DNA of 64,000 bases from Mesobaculum littorinae (lineage in GTDB: Bacteria > Pseudomonadota > Alphaproteobacteria > Rhodobacterales > Rhodobacteraceae): contig NZ_RQXX01000003.1 of NCBI RefSeq assembly GCF_004011175.1, positions 558,001 through 622,000 on the forward strand. The letters run 5' to 3'. A model generated the notes under the pieces. That model searched no databases, was not told the DNA's origin, and saw only the letters and a list, made by a program, of their open reading frames with translations. The position numbers were made by a program, and so were the translations under genes. Positions within the stretch are counted from its first letter, which is position 1. Every line of letters begins with the position of its first letter. Below are positions 33,374 through 44,000 of this stretch, in pieces.

Positions 33374-34777
33374 TCACGCCAGATCGCGCACGTCGGTCAG
33401 CCGGCCGGTCACGGCGGCCGCCGCCGCCATTGCCGGGCTCATCAGGTGAGTGCGGCCCTTGTAGCCCTGCCGCCCCTCGAAGTTGCGGTTCGAGGTCGAG
33501 GCGCAGCGTTCGCCCGGGGAAAGCTGGTCGGGGTTCATGCCCAGGCACATCGAACAGCCCGCCATGCGCCATTCGAAGCCCGCCTCCTGCAGCTTGGCTG
33601 CGATGCCCTCTTCCTCGGCCATCGCGCGGACAAGGCCCGATCCCGGCACGATCATCGCGCGGATGCCGTCCTTGACCCGCCGGCCCTCCATGATCTTCGC
33701 GACCTCGCGCAGGTCCTCGATTCGGCCGTTGGTGCAGGAGCCGATGAAGACGGTATCGATCTCGATATCGCTCAGCTTCTGGCCCGGCGTCAGGCCCATG
33801 TAGTCGAGCGAGCGCTTCGCCGCGGCGACCTTGCCGCCGGCGAAATCGTCAGGCGAGGGCACGGCCGCGGTGATCGGCAGCACGTCCTCGGGGCTGGTGC
33901 CCCAGGTCACGACCGGCGCGATTTCCGAGGCGTCGATCTCGACGATGCGGTCGTACTGCGCGCCCTCGTCGGATTTCAGCGACTCCCAGTATTCGACGGC
34001 CTTGTCCCAGTCGGCATCCGACGGCGCGTGCGGCCGGCCCTTGACGTAGGCATAGGTCTTTTCGTCCGGCGCGATCAGGCCGGCGCGGGCGCCGCCTTCG
34101 ATCGCCATGTTGCAGACGGTCATCCGGCCTTCCATCGACAGCGCGCGGATCGCCGAACCCGCGTATTCGATGACGTGGCCGGTGCCGCCGGCGGTGCCGG
34201 TGCGGCCGATGATCGTCAGCGTGATGTCCTTGGCGGTGACGCCGGGCGCAAGCTCGCCCTCGACGCGCACCAGCATGTTCTTGGACTTCTTCTGGATCAG
34301 CGTCTGGGTGGCCAGCACGTGTTCGACCTCGGAGGTGCCGATGCCGTGGGCCAGCGCGCCAAAGGCCCCGTGGGTCGCGGTGTGGCTGTCGCCGCAGACG
34401 ATGGTCATGCCCGGCTGGGTCCAGCCCTGTTCGGGGCCGATGATGTGGACGATGCCCTGACGCACGTCGTCGACATCGTACATCTCGACGCCGAAATCCT
34501 TGGCGTTCTGGCGCAGGGTGTCGACCTGGATGCGGCTCATCTCGTCCCGGATGCCCTGCAGGCGGGTGGGATCGGTCGGCACGTTGTGGTCGGGCACGGC
34601 AATGGTCTTTTCGGGCGCACGCACGGTGCGGCCGGCCATGCGCAGACCTTCGAAGGCCTGCGGGCTCGTCACCTCGTGGACGAGATGGCGGTCGATATAA
34701 AGAAGGCAGGTGCCGTCGTCGCTTTCATGCACGACATGGGCATCCCAGATCTTGTCATAGAGAGTCTTGGGGGACAT
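33374..34777 (-). CDS. leuC: 3-isopropylmalate dehydratase large subunit LeuC
   Basis: A 467-aa aconitase-family subunit. The 4Fe-4S ligands are visible in [13 protein letters not shown] and [11 protein letters not shown]. Other family segments are [54 protein letters not shown], and the C-terminal [12 protein letters not shown]. It catalyses the second step of leucine synthesis with LeuD. The start [16 protein letters not shown] at 34777 follows GGGAGAGGACCGC. Confidence 0.97.
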   Translation of the reverse strand: MSPKTLYDKIWDAHVVHESDDGTCLLYIDRHLVHEVTSPQAFEGLRMAGRTVRAPEKTIAVPDHNVPTDPTRLQGIRDEMSRIQVDTLRQNAKDFGVEMYDVDDVRQGIVHIIGPEQGWTQPGMTIVCGDSHTATHGAFGALAHGIGTSEVEHVLATQTLIQKKSKNMLVRVEGELAPGVTAKDITLTIIGRTGTAGGTGHVIEYAGSAIRALSMEGRMTVCNMAIEGGARAGLIAPDEKTYAYVKGRPHAPSDADWDKAVEYWESLKSDEGAQYDRIVEIDASEIAPVVTWGTSPEDVLPITAAVPSPDDFAGGKVAAAKRSLDYMGLTPGQKLSDIEIDTVFIGSCTNGRIEDLREVAKIMEGRRVKDGIRAMIVPGSGLVRAMAEEEGIAAKLQEAGFEWRMAGCSMCLGMNPDQLSPGERCASTSNRNFEGRQGYKGRTHLMSPAMAAAAAVTGRLTDVRDLA

Positions 34778-35170
34778 GCGGTCCTCTCCCGGCTGTAATG
34801 GCGTCTCAAGAGTCGATGGCGGGGGGGGCGGGGGCGCGCGCGGACGGGCGCCCGATCACAGTCGGGCGCGGATACTGCGCGTCTCACCGTAGAACCGCCA
34901 CGGCAGGCGGGCCCGGTCGTCCATATCGAAGACTCGTTCCATCCGCGCTGAAATAAAGGGCGCGGGCGGCTGCCGCAAGGGCCGCGACGCAGGCGGCGGG
35001 CCCGCGTGGGTCGTGTGCCACGGCAATGTGCCCCATCATGCGTCCCGCGCCGCGCCGGAAGGGGCCTGCGGGCGAAGTGCGCCAGCGCGGTGACGGGCGC
35101 GCGCAGTCGTGGCTTGCCGCCCCATCCCGACCGGCTAGGATGGCGGGCACGGGAAATGCGGCGGGGCAGT
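34778..35170. other. Divergent intergenic region upstream of leuC and mscS-family gene
   Basis: This 393-bp spacer must hold the leuC promoter and that of the MscS-like gene. An 8-bp perfect hairpin (GCGCCCGA/TCGGGCGC, 34848-34869, 6-nt loop) and a run of eight G at 34821-34828 lie near leuC. I find no leucine-rich leader peptide, T-box or clear -35/-10 pair. Overlapping open frames on both strands look like shadows. Confidence 0.4.
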
Positions 35171-36496
35171 ATGGAGATGTCGTTCGAAGGGCTGCGCGAG
35201 GCACTCGGCTTCGTGCTGCTGAGGGTCGAGGCGCTGCTGTCGAACCTTCTGCTGCCCTCGCGGCTGGCGCAGGTGGCGATCCTGCTTCTGTGCGTGGGGC
35301 TGGCCTGGGCGCTGGCACGCTTGACCCGGCCGCGGATGCGCGACTGGATGCACTCGCTGGAAGGCTGGGCCAAGTGGCGGCTGCGCCTGCTGCTGCTGGT
35401 CAACCGGCGGCTGCAGCTGATCTACTTCGTGCTGCTGTCCTGGATCGCCTTCGCGGTGATGCGGCTGATCTTCTTCTTTCCCTCGCGCAGCTACATTATC
35501 GAACTGGTGGCCACCATCGCGCTGGTGCTTTTGCTGGTGGCCTTCATCACCCGGCTGGTGCGCAACCACGCGCTGCGCGTGGTGCTGCGGTGGTTCTTGT
35601 GGATCTACACGATCCTCTACTACCTGGGCTGGCGGGATGAAGCCGCGACCCTCCTGGACCGGGCGGCCTTCGAATCCGGCGATTTCCGTCTGTCACTGCT
35701 GACGCTGGTCAAGGCGATGCTGGTCCTGGGCGCTCTGCTGACGCTGGCGCGGATCGTCACGCAGACCTCTTCGGCCCGGATAAAGCGCGACGACGACCTG
35801 TCGCCGTCGATGCAGGTGCTGGTCGTCAAGGTCATGCAGATCCTGCTTTACGGCGCCGCGCTCTTCATCGGGCTCAAGGCGGTGGGCGTGGATCTGACCG
35901 GCCTCGCCGTCCTGTCGGGGGCCATCGGCGTCGGCCTGGGCTTCGGCCTGCAGAAGGTGGTGTCGAACCTCGTTTCGGGCGTGATCATCCTGCTCGACAA
36001 GTCGGTGAAGCCCGGCGATGTCATCAGCCTGGGCGAAACCTTCGGCTGGATCAACGCGCTGGGGGCGCGCTACGTGTCGGTCGTCACCCGCGACGGCAAG
36101 GAATACCTGATCCCGAACGAGGATCTGATCACCGGGCAGGTGGTGAACTGGTCGCATTCCAACGAATTCGTCCGCCTCGACATCTATTTCGGCACCGCCT
36201 ACGCGAATGACCCCCACATCGTGCGCCGCGTCGCGATCGAGGCGGCGAGCGCGGTGGACCGGGTGCTGACCACCCGCGCGCCGGTCTGCCACATCGTGGG
36301 CTTCGGCGACAGTTCGGTGGATTACATCCTGCGATTCTGGATAACCGACCCCACGGGAGGGCTGACCAACATCCGCGGAAACGTGTATCTGGCGCTTTGG
36401 GATGCGTTCAAGGCGAACGACATCTCGATCCCCTTCCCGCAGCGCGAGGTGAAGATGCTGGAGGGGTCGCAGATCGGCACGCGTCCGCTGGATTGA
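35171..36496 (+). CDS. MscS-family mechanosensitive ion channel
   Basis: A 441-aa membrane protein with an extended N-terminus of about four helices before the MscS core. The pore helix TM3 and beta-domain follow the family pattern: LAVLSGAIGVGLGFGLQKV, VSNLVSGVIILLDKSVKPGDVI, RYVSVVTRDGKEYLIPNEDL, and ITGQVVNWSHSNEF. The C-terminal alpha/beta domain ends PQREVKMLEG. Such channels open under membrane tension and release solutes on hypo-osmotic shock. ATG 35171 is chosen; ATG 35177 is an equal alternative. Confidence 0.92.
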   Translation: MEMSFEGLREALGFVLLRVEALLSNLLLPSRLAQVAILLLCVGLAWALARLTRPRMRDWMHSLEGWAKWRLRLLLLVNRRLQLIYFVLLSWIAFAVMRLIFFFPSRSYIIELVATIALVLLLVAFITRLVRNHALRVVLRWFLWIYTILYYLGWRDEAATLLDRAAFESGDFRLSLLTLVKAMLVLGALLTLARIVTQTSSARIKRDDDLSPSMQVLVVKVMQILLYGAALFIGLKAVGVDLTGLAVLSGAIGVGLGFGLQKVVSNLVSGVIILLDKSVKPGDVISLGETFGWINALGARYVSVVTRDGKEYLIPNEDLITGQVVNWSHSNEFVRLDIYFGTAYANDPHIVRRVAIEAASAVDRVLTTRAPVCHIVGFGDSSVDYILRFWITDPTGGLTNIRGNVYLALWDAFKANDISIPFPQREVKMLEGSQIGTRPLD

Positions 36497-36600
36497 CGTC
36501 CCGGGCGGGCTCAACCGGGGGGTGACGTCGGCGAAGTCACTGGACAAGTCGCCCGCGCCGCTTCAAGAGGGCACATATGGCGAACACGGCGGGATAAGCA

Positions 36601-37662
36601 GTGCGCAAACGACTTAGGGATTGGGCGCTGGCCGAAAAGAGCTTCGGCTACAAGGCGTCGTTCGTGACGGTAGGCTTCGTGCTGGCTTTCGGTCTGCGCT
36701 ATCTGCTGCGCGGGCACCTGCCGCTGGGCTTTCCGTATCTGACCTTCTTTCCGGCGGTGATCCTGACGACCTTCTTCGCCGGCATCCGTGCGGGCGCGCT
36801 GCAGGCGGCGCTGGGCGGGCTGGCGTCGTGGTATTTCTTCATCGCCCCCTACAACTCGTTCCAGTTGTCCGGGCTGACCGCTTTGGCGCTGGCCTTCTAC
36901 ATCTTCATCGTCACCACCGACATCGTGCTGATCCACGTGATGAACGAATCGCTGGCCCGCCTGCAGGAAGAGCGGGAGCGCAGCGAGACGCTCGCCCGGT
37001 CGCGTGAACTGATGTTCCACGAACTGCAGCACCGCGTATCGAACAACTTGCAGGTGGTGGGCTCGCTGCTGCAGCTTCAGCGCCGCAAGGTCGAGGATCC
37101 CGCCGCACAGGCCGCTCTCGACAGTGCCGCGGGCCGACTGGCGGTCGTGGCAAAGATCCAGAGGCGGCTGCACGACCCGTCGCGGCAGGAAATGGATTTC
37201 CGTCACTTCTTCGAAGAGATTGTGCCCGACATCATCGCCGCCGCCGGGGCCGAGGGCCGCGTGGTGCCGCGGTTCGAGATCGAGGATCTGCCGATCACCA
37301 ACGATCAGGCCATTCCGCTGGCGCTGATCGCGACGGAATGCGTGTCGAACGCCATCGAACACAACCTGCCGCATCGCCAGCGGATCGTTCTGACCCTGCG
37401 GCTGGTGCGCGAAGGGGACGACGACGGCGCGCTTGAGGTGCGCGACGATGGTGTTGGTCTGCCCGAAGGATTCGACGTGAACCGGGCGCGGTCGCTGGGG
37501 CTGATGGTCGCGCGCCAGTTCGCGATGCAGTTGGGCGGTGCGCTGGAGATGCGCGACACCGATCCCGGGGCCCTGGCGCGCGTCGCCTTCCCGCTGGAAC
37601 AGCCCGAGGACGAGGCGCCCGACCCCGGTTCGGTGCACCCGCTGATCGTCCGCACGATCTGA
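36601..37662 (+). CDS. Membrane DUF4118/HisKA_2 sensor histidine kinase
   Basis: A 353-aa kinase starting at GTG 36601. Residues about 20-115 contain three to four helices of the DUF4118 (KdpD-like) type: FPYLTFFPAVILTTFFAGIRAGALQA and LASWYFFIAPYNSFQLSG. The kinase part is HisKA_2/HWE-like, with the phosphoacceptor in ELQHRVSNNLQVVGSLL (H144), the N-box ALIATECVSNAIEH and a G-box around DDGVGLPEG. Kinases of this class often phosphorylate PhyR or single-domain regulators in Alphaproteobacteria, so input to the stress pathway at 51 kb is possible. It follows the MscS gene by 104 bp. Confidence 0.88.
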   Translation: MRKRLRDWALAEKSFGYKASFVTVGFVLAFGLRYLLRGHLPLGFPYLTFFPAVILTTFFAGIRAGALQAALGGLASWYFFIAPYNSFQLSGLTALALAFYIFIVTTDIVLIHVMNESLARLQEERERSETLARSRELMFHELQHRVSNNLQVVGSLLQLQRRKVEDPAAQAALDSAAGRLAVVAKIQRRLHDPSRQEMDFRHFFEEIVPDIIAAAGAEGRVVPRFEIEDLPITNDQAIPLALIATECVSNAIEHNLPHRQRIVLTLRLVREGDDDGALEVRDDGVGLPEGFDVNRARSLGLMVARQFAMQLGGALEMRDTDPGALARVAFPLEQPEDEAPDPGSVHPLIVRTI

Positions 37663-37771
37663 CTGCCGGGACCTGACCGCGATGGCGCGGGGCGCGGGCC
37701 GGACCAACCCGCCTTGCAGCCCGCCCCGACCCTCGGCGCCGCCGCTCGGGGGGCTGTCCGGCTCGGCGCAA

Positions 37772-38035
37772 TCAGTGCTCGCGCAGGGCGGCGATCAGCT
37801 CGTCCTTGGTCATGTCCGACCTGCCGTCGATACCGATTTCCTGCGCACGGCTGTAAAGCTCGTCCTTGGTCCAGTCCTCGTAGGGCGAGGCCTCGCCCCC
37901 CTTCTGCGAGGGGTGCATGTCGTCGTTCGCCTTGGCATTGGCGATGCGCGCAGCCTTCTCCTTCGAGTTGCCGTCCTGGCGAAGTTCCTCGTAAAGCTTG
38001 TCGTCCTTCACCGACGCCCCATGATTCCGTGTCAT
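37772..38035 (-). CDS. Small Rho-N domain-like protein (DUF7218 type)
   Basis: An 87-aa hydrophilic protein. The N-terminal half (DDKLYEELRQDGNSKEKAARIANA) resembles small stress-associated proteins. The C-terminal half (WTKDELYSRAQEIGIDGRSDMTKDELIAALREH) matches the Rho termination factor N-terminal fold, a short helix-loop-helix nucleic-acid-binding module. The role is unknown. A weak EcfG-like motif (GGAAC-N17-CGCT, 38092-38067) precedes it. GGAGACCGGAGATGAC contains the ribosome site. Confidence 0.82.
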   Translation of the reverse strand: MTRNHGASVKDDKLYEELRQDGNSKEKAARIANAKANDDMHPSQKGGEASPYEDWTKDELYSRAQEIGIDGRSDMTKDELIAALREH

Positions 38036-38168
38036 CTCCGGTCTCCTCTGGTTCCCGTCGATGTCCAGCGCCGGAGCGGGGGATCGGGTTCCCGGGCCGG
38101 GTGGGCGGCTTGTCCGCCCCCGTACTCATCCGCCCGTGTAAGAGTGCAGAACACCGAAGGAGACCGGT

Positions 38169-39014
38169 TTGGTCAAAGCCCCCGACGAGATGTCGCGAAA
38201 GCACGAAAAGGAAGTCGAGGAGGATTCGGTCGAGGACGCGACGCGTCTTTCGGCGCGACTGATCTACGAGGTGATCCGCCGCGACGGCCATGACGAGCTG
38301 AACCGGCCCAGGCATTCGCTGATCTGGTCGGGACTGGCGGCGGGCATCCTGATCAGCTTTTCGGTAATCGGCGAAGCGATCTTTCGTGCCTACCTGCCCG
38401 ATGCGAAGTGGATATTCCTCCTTGAGAACCTGGGGTATTCCTTCGGCTTCCTGCTGGTGATCCTGGGTCGGATGCAGCTTTTCACCGAGAACACGATCAC
38501 CACGGTCCTGCCGCTGATGGCGCAGCCCTGCCGGGAATATTTGTGGAAGGTGGTCCGCCTCTGGGGGATCGTGCTGACGGCCAACGTGGTGGGGGCCTTC
38601 GTCGCGGCCGCGTTCCTGATCATGTCGGGGGCGTTCCAGCCCGAGGTGCTGGACGCGATCCGCGAATTGTCACTGCACGCCACCGGGATGTCGCCGTGGC
38701 AGGCCTTCGTCAAGGCGCTGCCCGCGGGGGTGCTGGTCGCCGCCATCGTGTGGATGCTGCCCACCGCGCCGCGGCAGCCCTTCTTCATCATCCTGACCTT
38801 CACCTGGCTGCTGGCGGCGGGCGACTTCACCCATATCATCGCCGGCGCGGTCGAGATGGCGTACCTGCTGCTGCAGGGCGACCTGGCGCTGGGGCAGGCG
38901 GTGTTCGGGTTCTTCTTCCCGGTCCTGATCGGCAACGTGATCGGCGGCACGGCCGTCTTCACGATGATCACCTGGGGGCAGGTCAAGGCCGAGGTCGCGC
39001 CCGCCTCGCGCTAG
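38169..39014 (+). CDS. Formate/nitrite transporter family protein (YfdC-like)
   Basis: A 281-aa membrane protein. After a charged N-terminus (about 45 residues) come six helices of the FNT fold, with LGRMQLFTENTITTVLPLM, TANVVGAFVAAAFL and GNVIGGTAVFTMI as family segments. The group conducts small monovalent anions. I place the start at TTG 38169 because AAGGAG (38157-38162) lies 6 bp before it; the ATG at 38190 would leave that site 27 bp away. The TTG start is an inference. Confidence 0.86.
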   Translation: MVKAPDEMSRKHEKEVEEDSVEDATRLSARLIYEVIRRDGHDELNRPRHSLIWSGLAAGILISFSVIGEAIFRAYLPDAKWIFLLENLGYSFGFLLVILGRMQLFTENTITTVLPLMAQPCREYLWKVVRLWGIVLTANVVGAFVAAAFLIMSGAFQPEVLDAIRELSLHATGMSPWQAFVKALPAGVLVAAIVWMLPTAPRQPFFIILTFTWLLAAGDFTHIIAGAVEMAYLLLQGDLALGQAVFGFFFPVLIGNVIGGTAVFTMITWGQVKAEVAPASR

Positions 39015-39208
39015 CGCGCGCCGCCACCGCCCGAAGCCCGGTGCGGCCTTGCCACGGGGCCCGAGTGCAGGGTGAGGGAGGGGCATGAGCGGATCGCCGC
39101 CTGCACCTGTTGCAGCAGATCGACGCCGCCGCATCGTGATCCGGCGGCGCTAGCCACACAACAGCGCCCCGTCTATCAAAGTGGATAAGTGTGAGGGGGC
39201 CAGAGCCA

Positions 39209-41005
39209 GTGCGATTCGTATCCGTTAATCCCGTTGTCCGCATTGGTATTCCGCTGCTGGCGATCCTGCTGACGACCACGGCCGCCCCGGCGATCGAGAT
39301 CGATTTCGACACGCCCGCCGCCTCGGACGACCTGCGCGACGACCTGGCCGATGCCTCGCTTCTGATCGGGGCGCGCGACGAAGGCGTCGACGACCCGCAA
39401 GAGCTTCTGGCCGCGGCACGGGCGGATTACGCCCGCCTCGTGGGCGCGCTTTATGCCGAGGGCCGGTTCGGCGGCACGGTCAACATCCTCGTCGACGGGC
39501 GCGAGGCGTCCGAGATCCCGCCGCTGGGCGGACTGGACCGGATCGACCGGATCGTGGTGCGCATCGATCCCGGCCCGGTCTACGATTTCAGCCGGGCCGA
39601 GGTCGATCCGCTGGCGCCCGAGACCGAGCTTCCCGAAGGCTTTGCGCTGGGCGAACCGGCCCGCACGCCGCTGATCGAAAGCGCCGCCTCGGCGGGTGTC
39701 GAGGGCTGGCGCGGACAGGGCCGGGCCAAGGCCGATATCGGTGACGAGCAGATCGTCGCAGACCACGACGCCGACACGCTGGCCGCCCGCATCGTCATCG
39801 CCCCGGGGCCGGTCGTCCGCTTCGGCGACCTGCGGCCCCAGGGCTATACCCGGATGCGGCCCGACCGCATCGTCGAGATCGCGGGCCTGCCTACGGGCGA
39901 GGTCTTCGACCCCGACGAACTGGAACGCGCCGCCTCGCGTCTGCGGCGCACGCAGGTGTTCCGCTCGGTCGCGCTGGTCGAGGACGAGCAGCTGGCCCCC
40001 GGCAACGTCATGGGGATCGAGGCGCAGCTGGACGAAGAGGCGCCGCGGCGCTTCGGCTTCGGCGCCGAGCTGTCGTCGATCGACGGGCTGACGCTGTCGG
40101 CCTTCTGGCTGCACCGCAACCTCTTCGGCGGGGCCGAGCGGCTGCGTGTCGACGGCGAACTGGCGCAGCTGGGCCTGGAGGGGGGCGAGGATTACAGCTT
40201 TGCCACCCGGTTCGAACGGCCTGCCACCTTCGGCGCGGATACCGATCTTTATGTCCTGGGCGAAATCGAACGCCTGAACGAGGATGACTTTACCTCGAAC
40301 ACCGGCACCATCGGGGCGGGGCTCACCCGCATCGTGACCGAGGATCTGAGCGTCGAGGCCGGGATCGCCTACCGCTTTTCGCGGGTCGAGGACGAGGCCG
40401 GCGAACGCGACTATTCGCTTCTGACCTTCCCGCTGGGCGCGACGCTGGACAAGCGCGACGATACGCTGAACCCCGCCAACGGCTATTACGTCGATGCCGA
40501 CCTGACGCCGTTCCTGGGCTATCAAAGCGCCGACAACGGCGGGCGGCTGACCTTCGACGCGCGCGGCTATCGCGGCTTCGGAGAGGAGAACCGCTTCATC
40601 TTCGCCGGTCGCCTGCAGGGCGGGTCGATCCTGGGCGCCGACCTGGAAGGCGTGCCCAACGACTACCGCTTCTATTCCGGCGGCGGCGGCACGGTGCGCG
40701 GGCAGGATTACCAGTCGCTGGGCGTCACGCTGCCCTCGGGTGTCGAGTCGGGCGGCGCGTCGTACCTTGCCGTCTCGACCGAGGCGCGGGTGGGCGTGAC
40801 CGATAATATCGGCGTCGTGGGCTTCGTCGACTGGGGCTCCGTCAGCGAAGATTCCGTGCCCGGCAGCGGCGACAGCCATTCGGGCGCCGGTCTGGGCGTC
40901 CGCTACTACACCCCCATTGGCCCGATCCGGCTGGATGCGGCGGTCCCCGTCTCGGGCGGGGGCAGCGGCGTGTCGCTGTATGTCGGGATCGGTCAGGCCT
41001 TTTGA
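39209..41005 (+). CDS. tamA: Outer-membrane assembly protein TamA (Omp85 family)
   Basis: A 598-aa protein with a signal peptide (VRIGIPLLAILLTTTAAPA). POTRA-like repeats occupy residues about 80-265, for example VVRIDPGPVYDFSRAEVDP, IVIAPGPVVRFGDL and ERAASRLRRTQVFRSV. A C-terminal 16-strand-type barrel follows, with the Omp85 lid-loop motif GGGTVRGQDYQSLG and a terminal aromatic F. With TamB it inserts proteins, or moves lipids, between the membranes. GTG 39209 is preferred over GTG 39191 because GAGGGGG (39193-39199) is well spaced for it. tamB starts 2 bp after the stop. Confidence 0.93.
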   Translation: MRFVSVNPVVRIGIPLLAILLTTTAAPAIEIDFDTPAASDDLRDDLADASLLIGARDEGVDDPQELLAAARADYARLVGALYAEGRFGGTVNILVDGREASEIPPLGGLDRIDRIVVRIDPGPVYDFSRAEVDPLAPETELPEGFALGEPARTPLIESAASAGVEGWRGQGRAKADIGDEQIVADHDADTLAARIVIAPGPVVRFGDLRPQGYTRMRPDRIVEIAGLPTGEVFDPDELERAASRLRRTQVFRSVALVEDEQLAPGNVMGIEAQLDEEAPRRFGFGAELSSIDGLTLSAFWLHRNLFGGAERLRVDGELAQLGLEGGEDYSFATRFERPATFGADTDLYVLGEIERLNEDDFTSNTGTIGAGLTRIVTEDLSVEAGIAYRFSRVEDEAGERDYSLLTFPLGATLDKRDDTLNPANGYYVDADLTPFLGYQSADNGGRLTFDARGYRGFGEENRFIFAGRLQGGSILGADLEGVPNDYRFYSGGGGTVRGQDYQSLGVTLPSGVESGGASYLAVSTEARVGVTDNIGVVGFVDWGSVSEDSVPGSGDSHSGAGLGVRYYTPIGPIRLDAAVPVSGGGSGVSLYVGIGQAF

Positions 41006-41007
41006 GT

Positions 41008-44000
41008 ATGTCCACGCTGCGCAAGTTCCTCGCCCCCCTCGCGCTGACCCTCGCGGTCGCGCTTCCCGCCCAGCCCGTCCTGTCGCAGGATGATGACGAG
41101 GATGGCGGCGGGTTCCTGGAAAATCTGATCGAGGACAACCTGTCCTCGGCCGGGCGCGAGGTGCGCATCCGTGGCTTCGAGGGCGCGCTCAGCTCGCGCG
41201 CCACCATCGCCGAGCTGTCCATTTCGGATGACGAAGGCGTGTGGCTGACCCTGCGCGACGCGGTGCTGGACTGGAACCGGTCCGCCCTACTGCGCGGACG
41301 GCTCGAGGTTGAAGAGCTTTCGGCGGCCTCGATCGACCTGCCGCGCCTGCCGCAGGCGGGCGGGACGCAGCCGCCCCCGGCCGAGGCGCAGCCTTTCTCG
41401 CTTCCCGATCTGCCGGTCTCGGTGGTGATCGAGACGCTGGATATCGAGCGCGTGGCGCTGGGCGAGCCCCTGTTCGGCGAGGCGGCCGAGATCGCGCTGA
41501 ACGGCAGCGCCCGGCTGGCCGGCGGCGAGGGCGAGGCGCAGCTGGCGGTCGAGCGGCTGGACGCCGAGGGCGCGCTGACCTTCGAGGGCAGCTACGCCAA
41601 CGACACCGGCGAGCTTGTGCTGGATCTGTCGCTGCAAGAGGGGGCCGACGGCATCGCCGCGAACCTGCTCGACCTGCCCGGCCGCCCCTCGGTCGCGCTG
41701 TCGGTGGCGGGCGAGGGCCCGGTGTCGGACTTCACCGCCGACATCCAGCTGGCGACCGACGGCGAAGACCGGATCGCGGGCACCGTTTCGGTCGCGTCGG
41801 AAGAAGGCGAAGACGGCACGACGCGCAGCTTCGCCGCCGATATCGGCGGCGACATCGCGCCGGTCTTCTCGCCCCAGTTCCGCCCCTTCTTCGGCCCCGA
41901 CATCCAGCTTGAGGTGCAGGGCGCCAGCTATCCGGGGGGCCGGGTCGAGATTCCCGAACTCAGCCTGACGGCGCAGTCGCTGACGCTGCAGGGGCGCATC
42001 GCCGTCGGCGCGGACGGCCTGCCCGATGTCATCGACGTCGAGGGGCGCATCGCCGATCAGGGCGGCGCGCCGGTGCTTCTGCCCGTGGGGCAGGACCTGC
42101 GGGTGCAGGGGGTCGACCTCGACATCGCTTTCGATGCCGCGCGGGGCGAGGATTGGCAGGCGCTGATCGCCATCGATGCGCTCGACACCGCGACGGCAGA
42201 TATCGGCGACCTGCGGCTTGAGGGCACGGGCCGGATCGGCACCACCGACGCCGGCGCGCAGACCGTCACCGCCGATTTCGATTTCGCCGCGGAAGAGCTT
42301 TCGCTGGCCGATGGCGGGGCGCAGGCCGCGCTGGGCGACGCGATCACCGGCGATGCCGCGATCCGCTGGACCGCCGGCGCGCCGGTAACGCTGGACCGGC
42401 TGGCCCTGTCCGGCGACAGCTTCGAGCTGACGGGCGAGGGCGCGGTCGACGCCACGGGCGAAGGCACGGACATCACGCTTGACGCCGATCTCGCGGCCCG
42501 GGACCTGTCGGCCTTCTCCGCACTGGCGGGGCGGCCGCTGTCGGGCGGCGCGCAGCTGTCGCTGGACCTGACCTACGGCCTGCTTCAGGGCCGCTTCGAC
42601 GTCGCGCTGGACGGGACGACCACGGACCTTTCGCTCAGCCAGCCCGCGCTGGACCGGCTGCTTGCCGGGGAAACCACCCTGACGCTGCGCGCGGATCGCG
42701 ACGAGACCGGCACGCGGGTCGAGACCCTGTCGCTGCAAAGCCCCGCGCTGCAGGTGGCGGGCGAGGCTGACCTGACCTCGCAGGACGCTTTCGTTTCGCT
42801 CAATGTCGACGTGCCGGACGCCGCCGCGCTGGATCCCCGCGCCACAGGTGCGGCCAATGTCGATTTCGAAGCGACGCTCGAGCAGGGCCTGTGGCAATAC
42901 ACGCTGGACGCGGGCGGCCTGCAGGCGACGGTGGATGCCGAAGGGCAGATCACCGTGACTGAGGATCAGCCGCTGCGCATCCAGTCGCAGGCGGATATCG
43001 CCGCCGCGGACCTGTCGCTGTTCTCCGACCTCACGGGCCGTCCGCTGGCCGGATCGGTCGATGTCGCCGCCAATGGCTATGCGTTGAGCGACCTGTCGGC
43101 CTTTGACATCGGGCTCGACGGCACTTTGCAGTCGGTCGAGGTCGGTATCCCGCAGGCCGACAACCTCTTGCAGGGCGAAACCGTCCTGTCGGGGTCGGCC
43201 CGGCGGGACGAAACCGGGATCATCGTGCCCGGCGTCACGGTCGAGAACCCGCAGCTGACGCTCGCGGGCGAGGGCCGCTATGCCGAGGGGGAAAGCCGCG
43301 CCGATGCGCAGTTCCGCCTGTCGGACGCGGGACTTCTTCTGCCCGAGCTGACCGGGGCGGTCACCGCCGACGTGCAGGCGCGCGAGATCGCGGAAGGCTG
43401 GAACGTCGTGGCGCAGGCCGCGGGCCTGGGCGCCACCGTCGATGCCGATGTCGAGATCACCGAGCTGTCGTCGGATGCCCCCCGCGTCACGGGTCGCGCC
43501 GATGTCACGGCCGAAGACCTGGCGCGGTTCGCCCCCCTTGCCGGGCGCCCGCTCGAAGGTGCGGTGGATCTCACGCTCGACGGTGGCGCGCGGACCGATC
43601 TGTCCGAGTTCGACCTGGCCATCGACGGCAGCAGTGCCGACATCGCCATCGGGCAGGACATCGTCGACGGCCTGATGCAGGGCCGCACGCAGATCGCCGT
43701 GACCGCCGCGCGCGCCGGTGAGCAGTTCGACCTGCCGCGCCTGCATATCGAGAACCCGCAGATCCGCGCCACGGGCGAGGGCAGCTATGCCCCCGATGGC
43801 GGCAGTATCGACGCCGATATCGACATCGCAGACGCCGCGCGCATCCTGCCCGAGCTTGAAGGGCCGGTGACGCTGGATCTGCGCGCGGACGCGGCCGAAG
43901 AGGTCTGGACCGTCGATCTGGATGCCGAGGGTCTGGGCGCCCGGATCACCGCCGATGCCCGGGTCAGCGACCTGCGTGCCACCCCGCGTGTCGAGGGCGA

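Noticed and set aside
34800-34870. Leucine leader peptide/attenuator before leuC
   Set aside because: An 8-bp hairpin exists, but no short frame with leucine codons or T-tract accompanies it.
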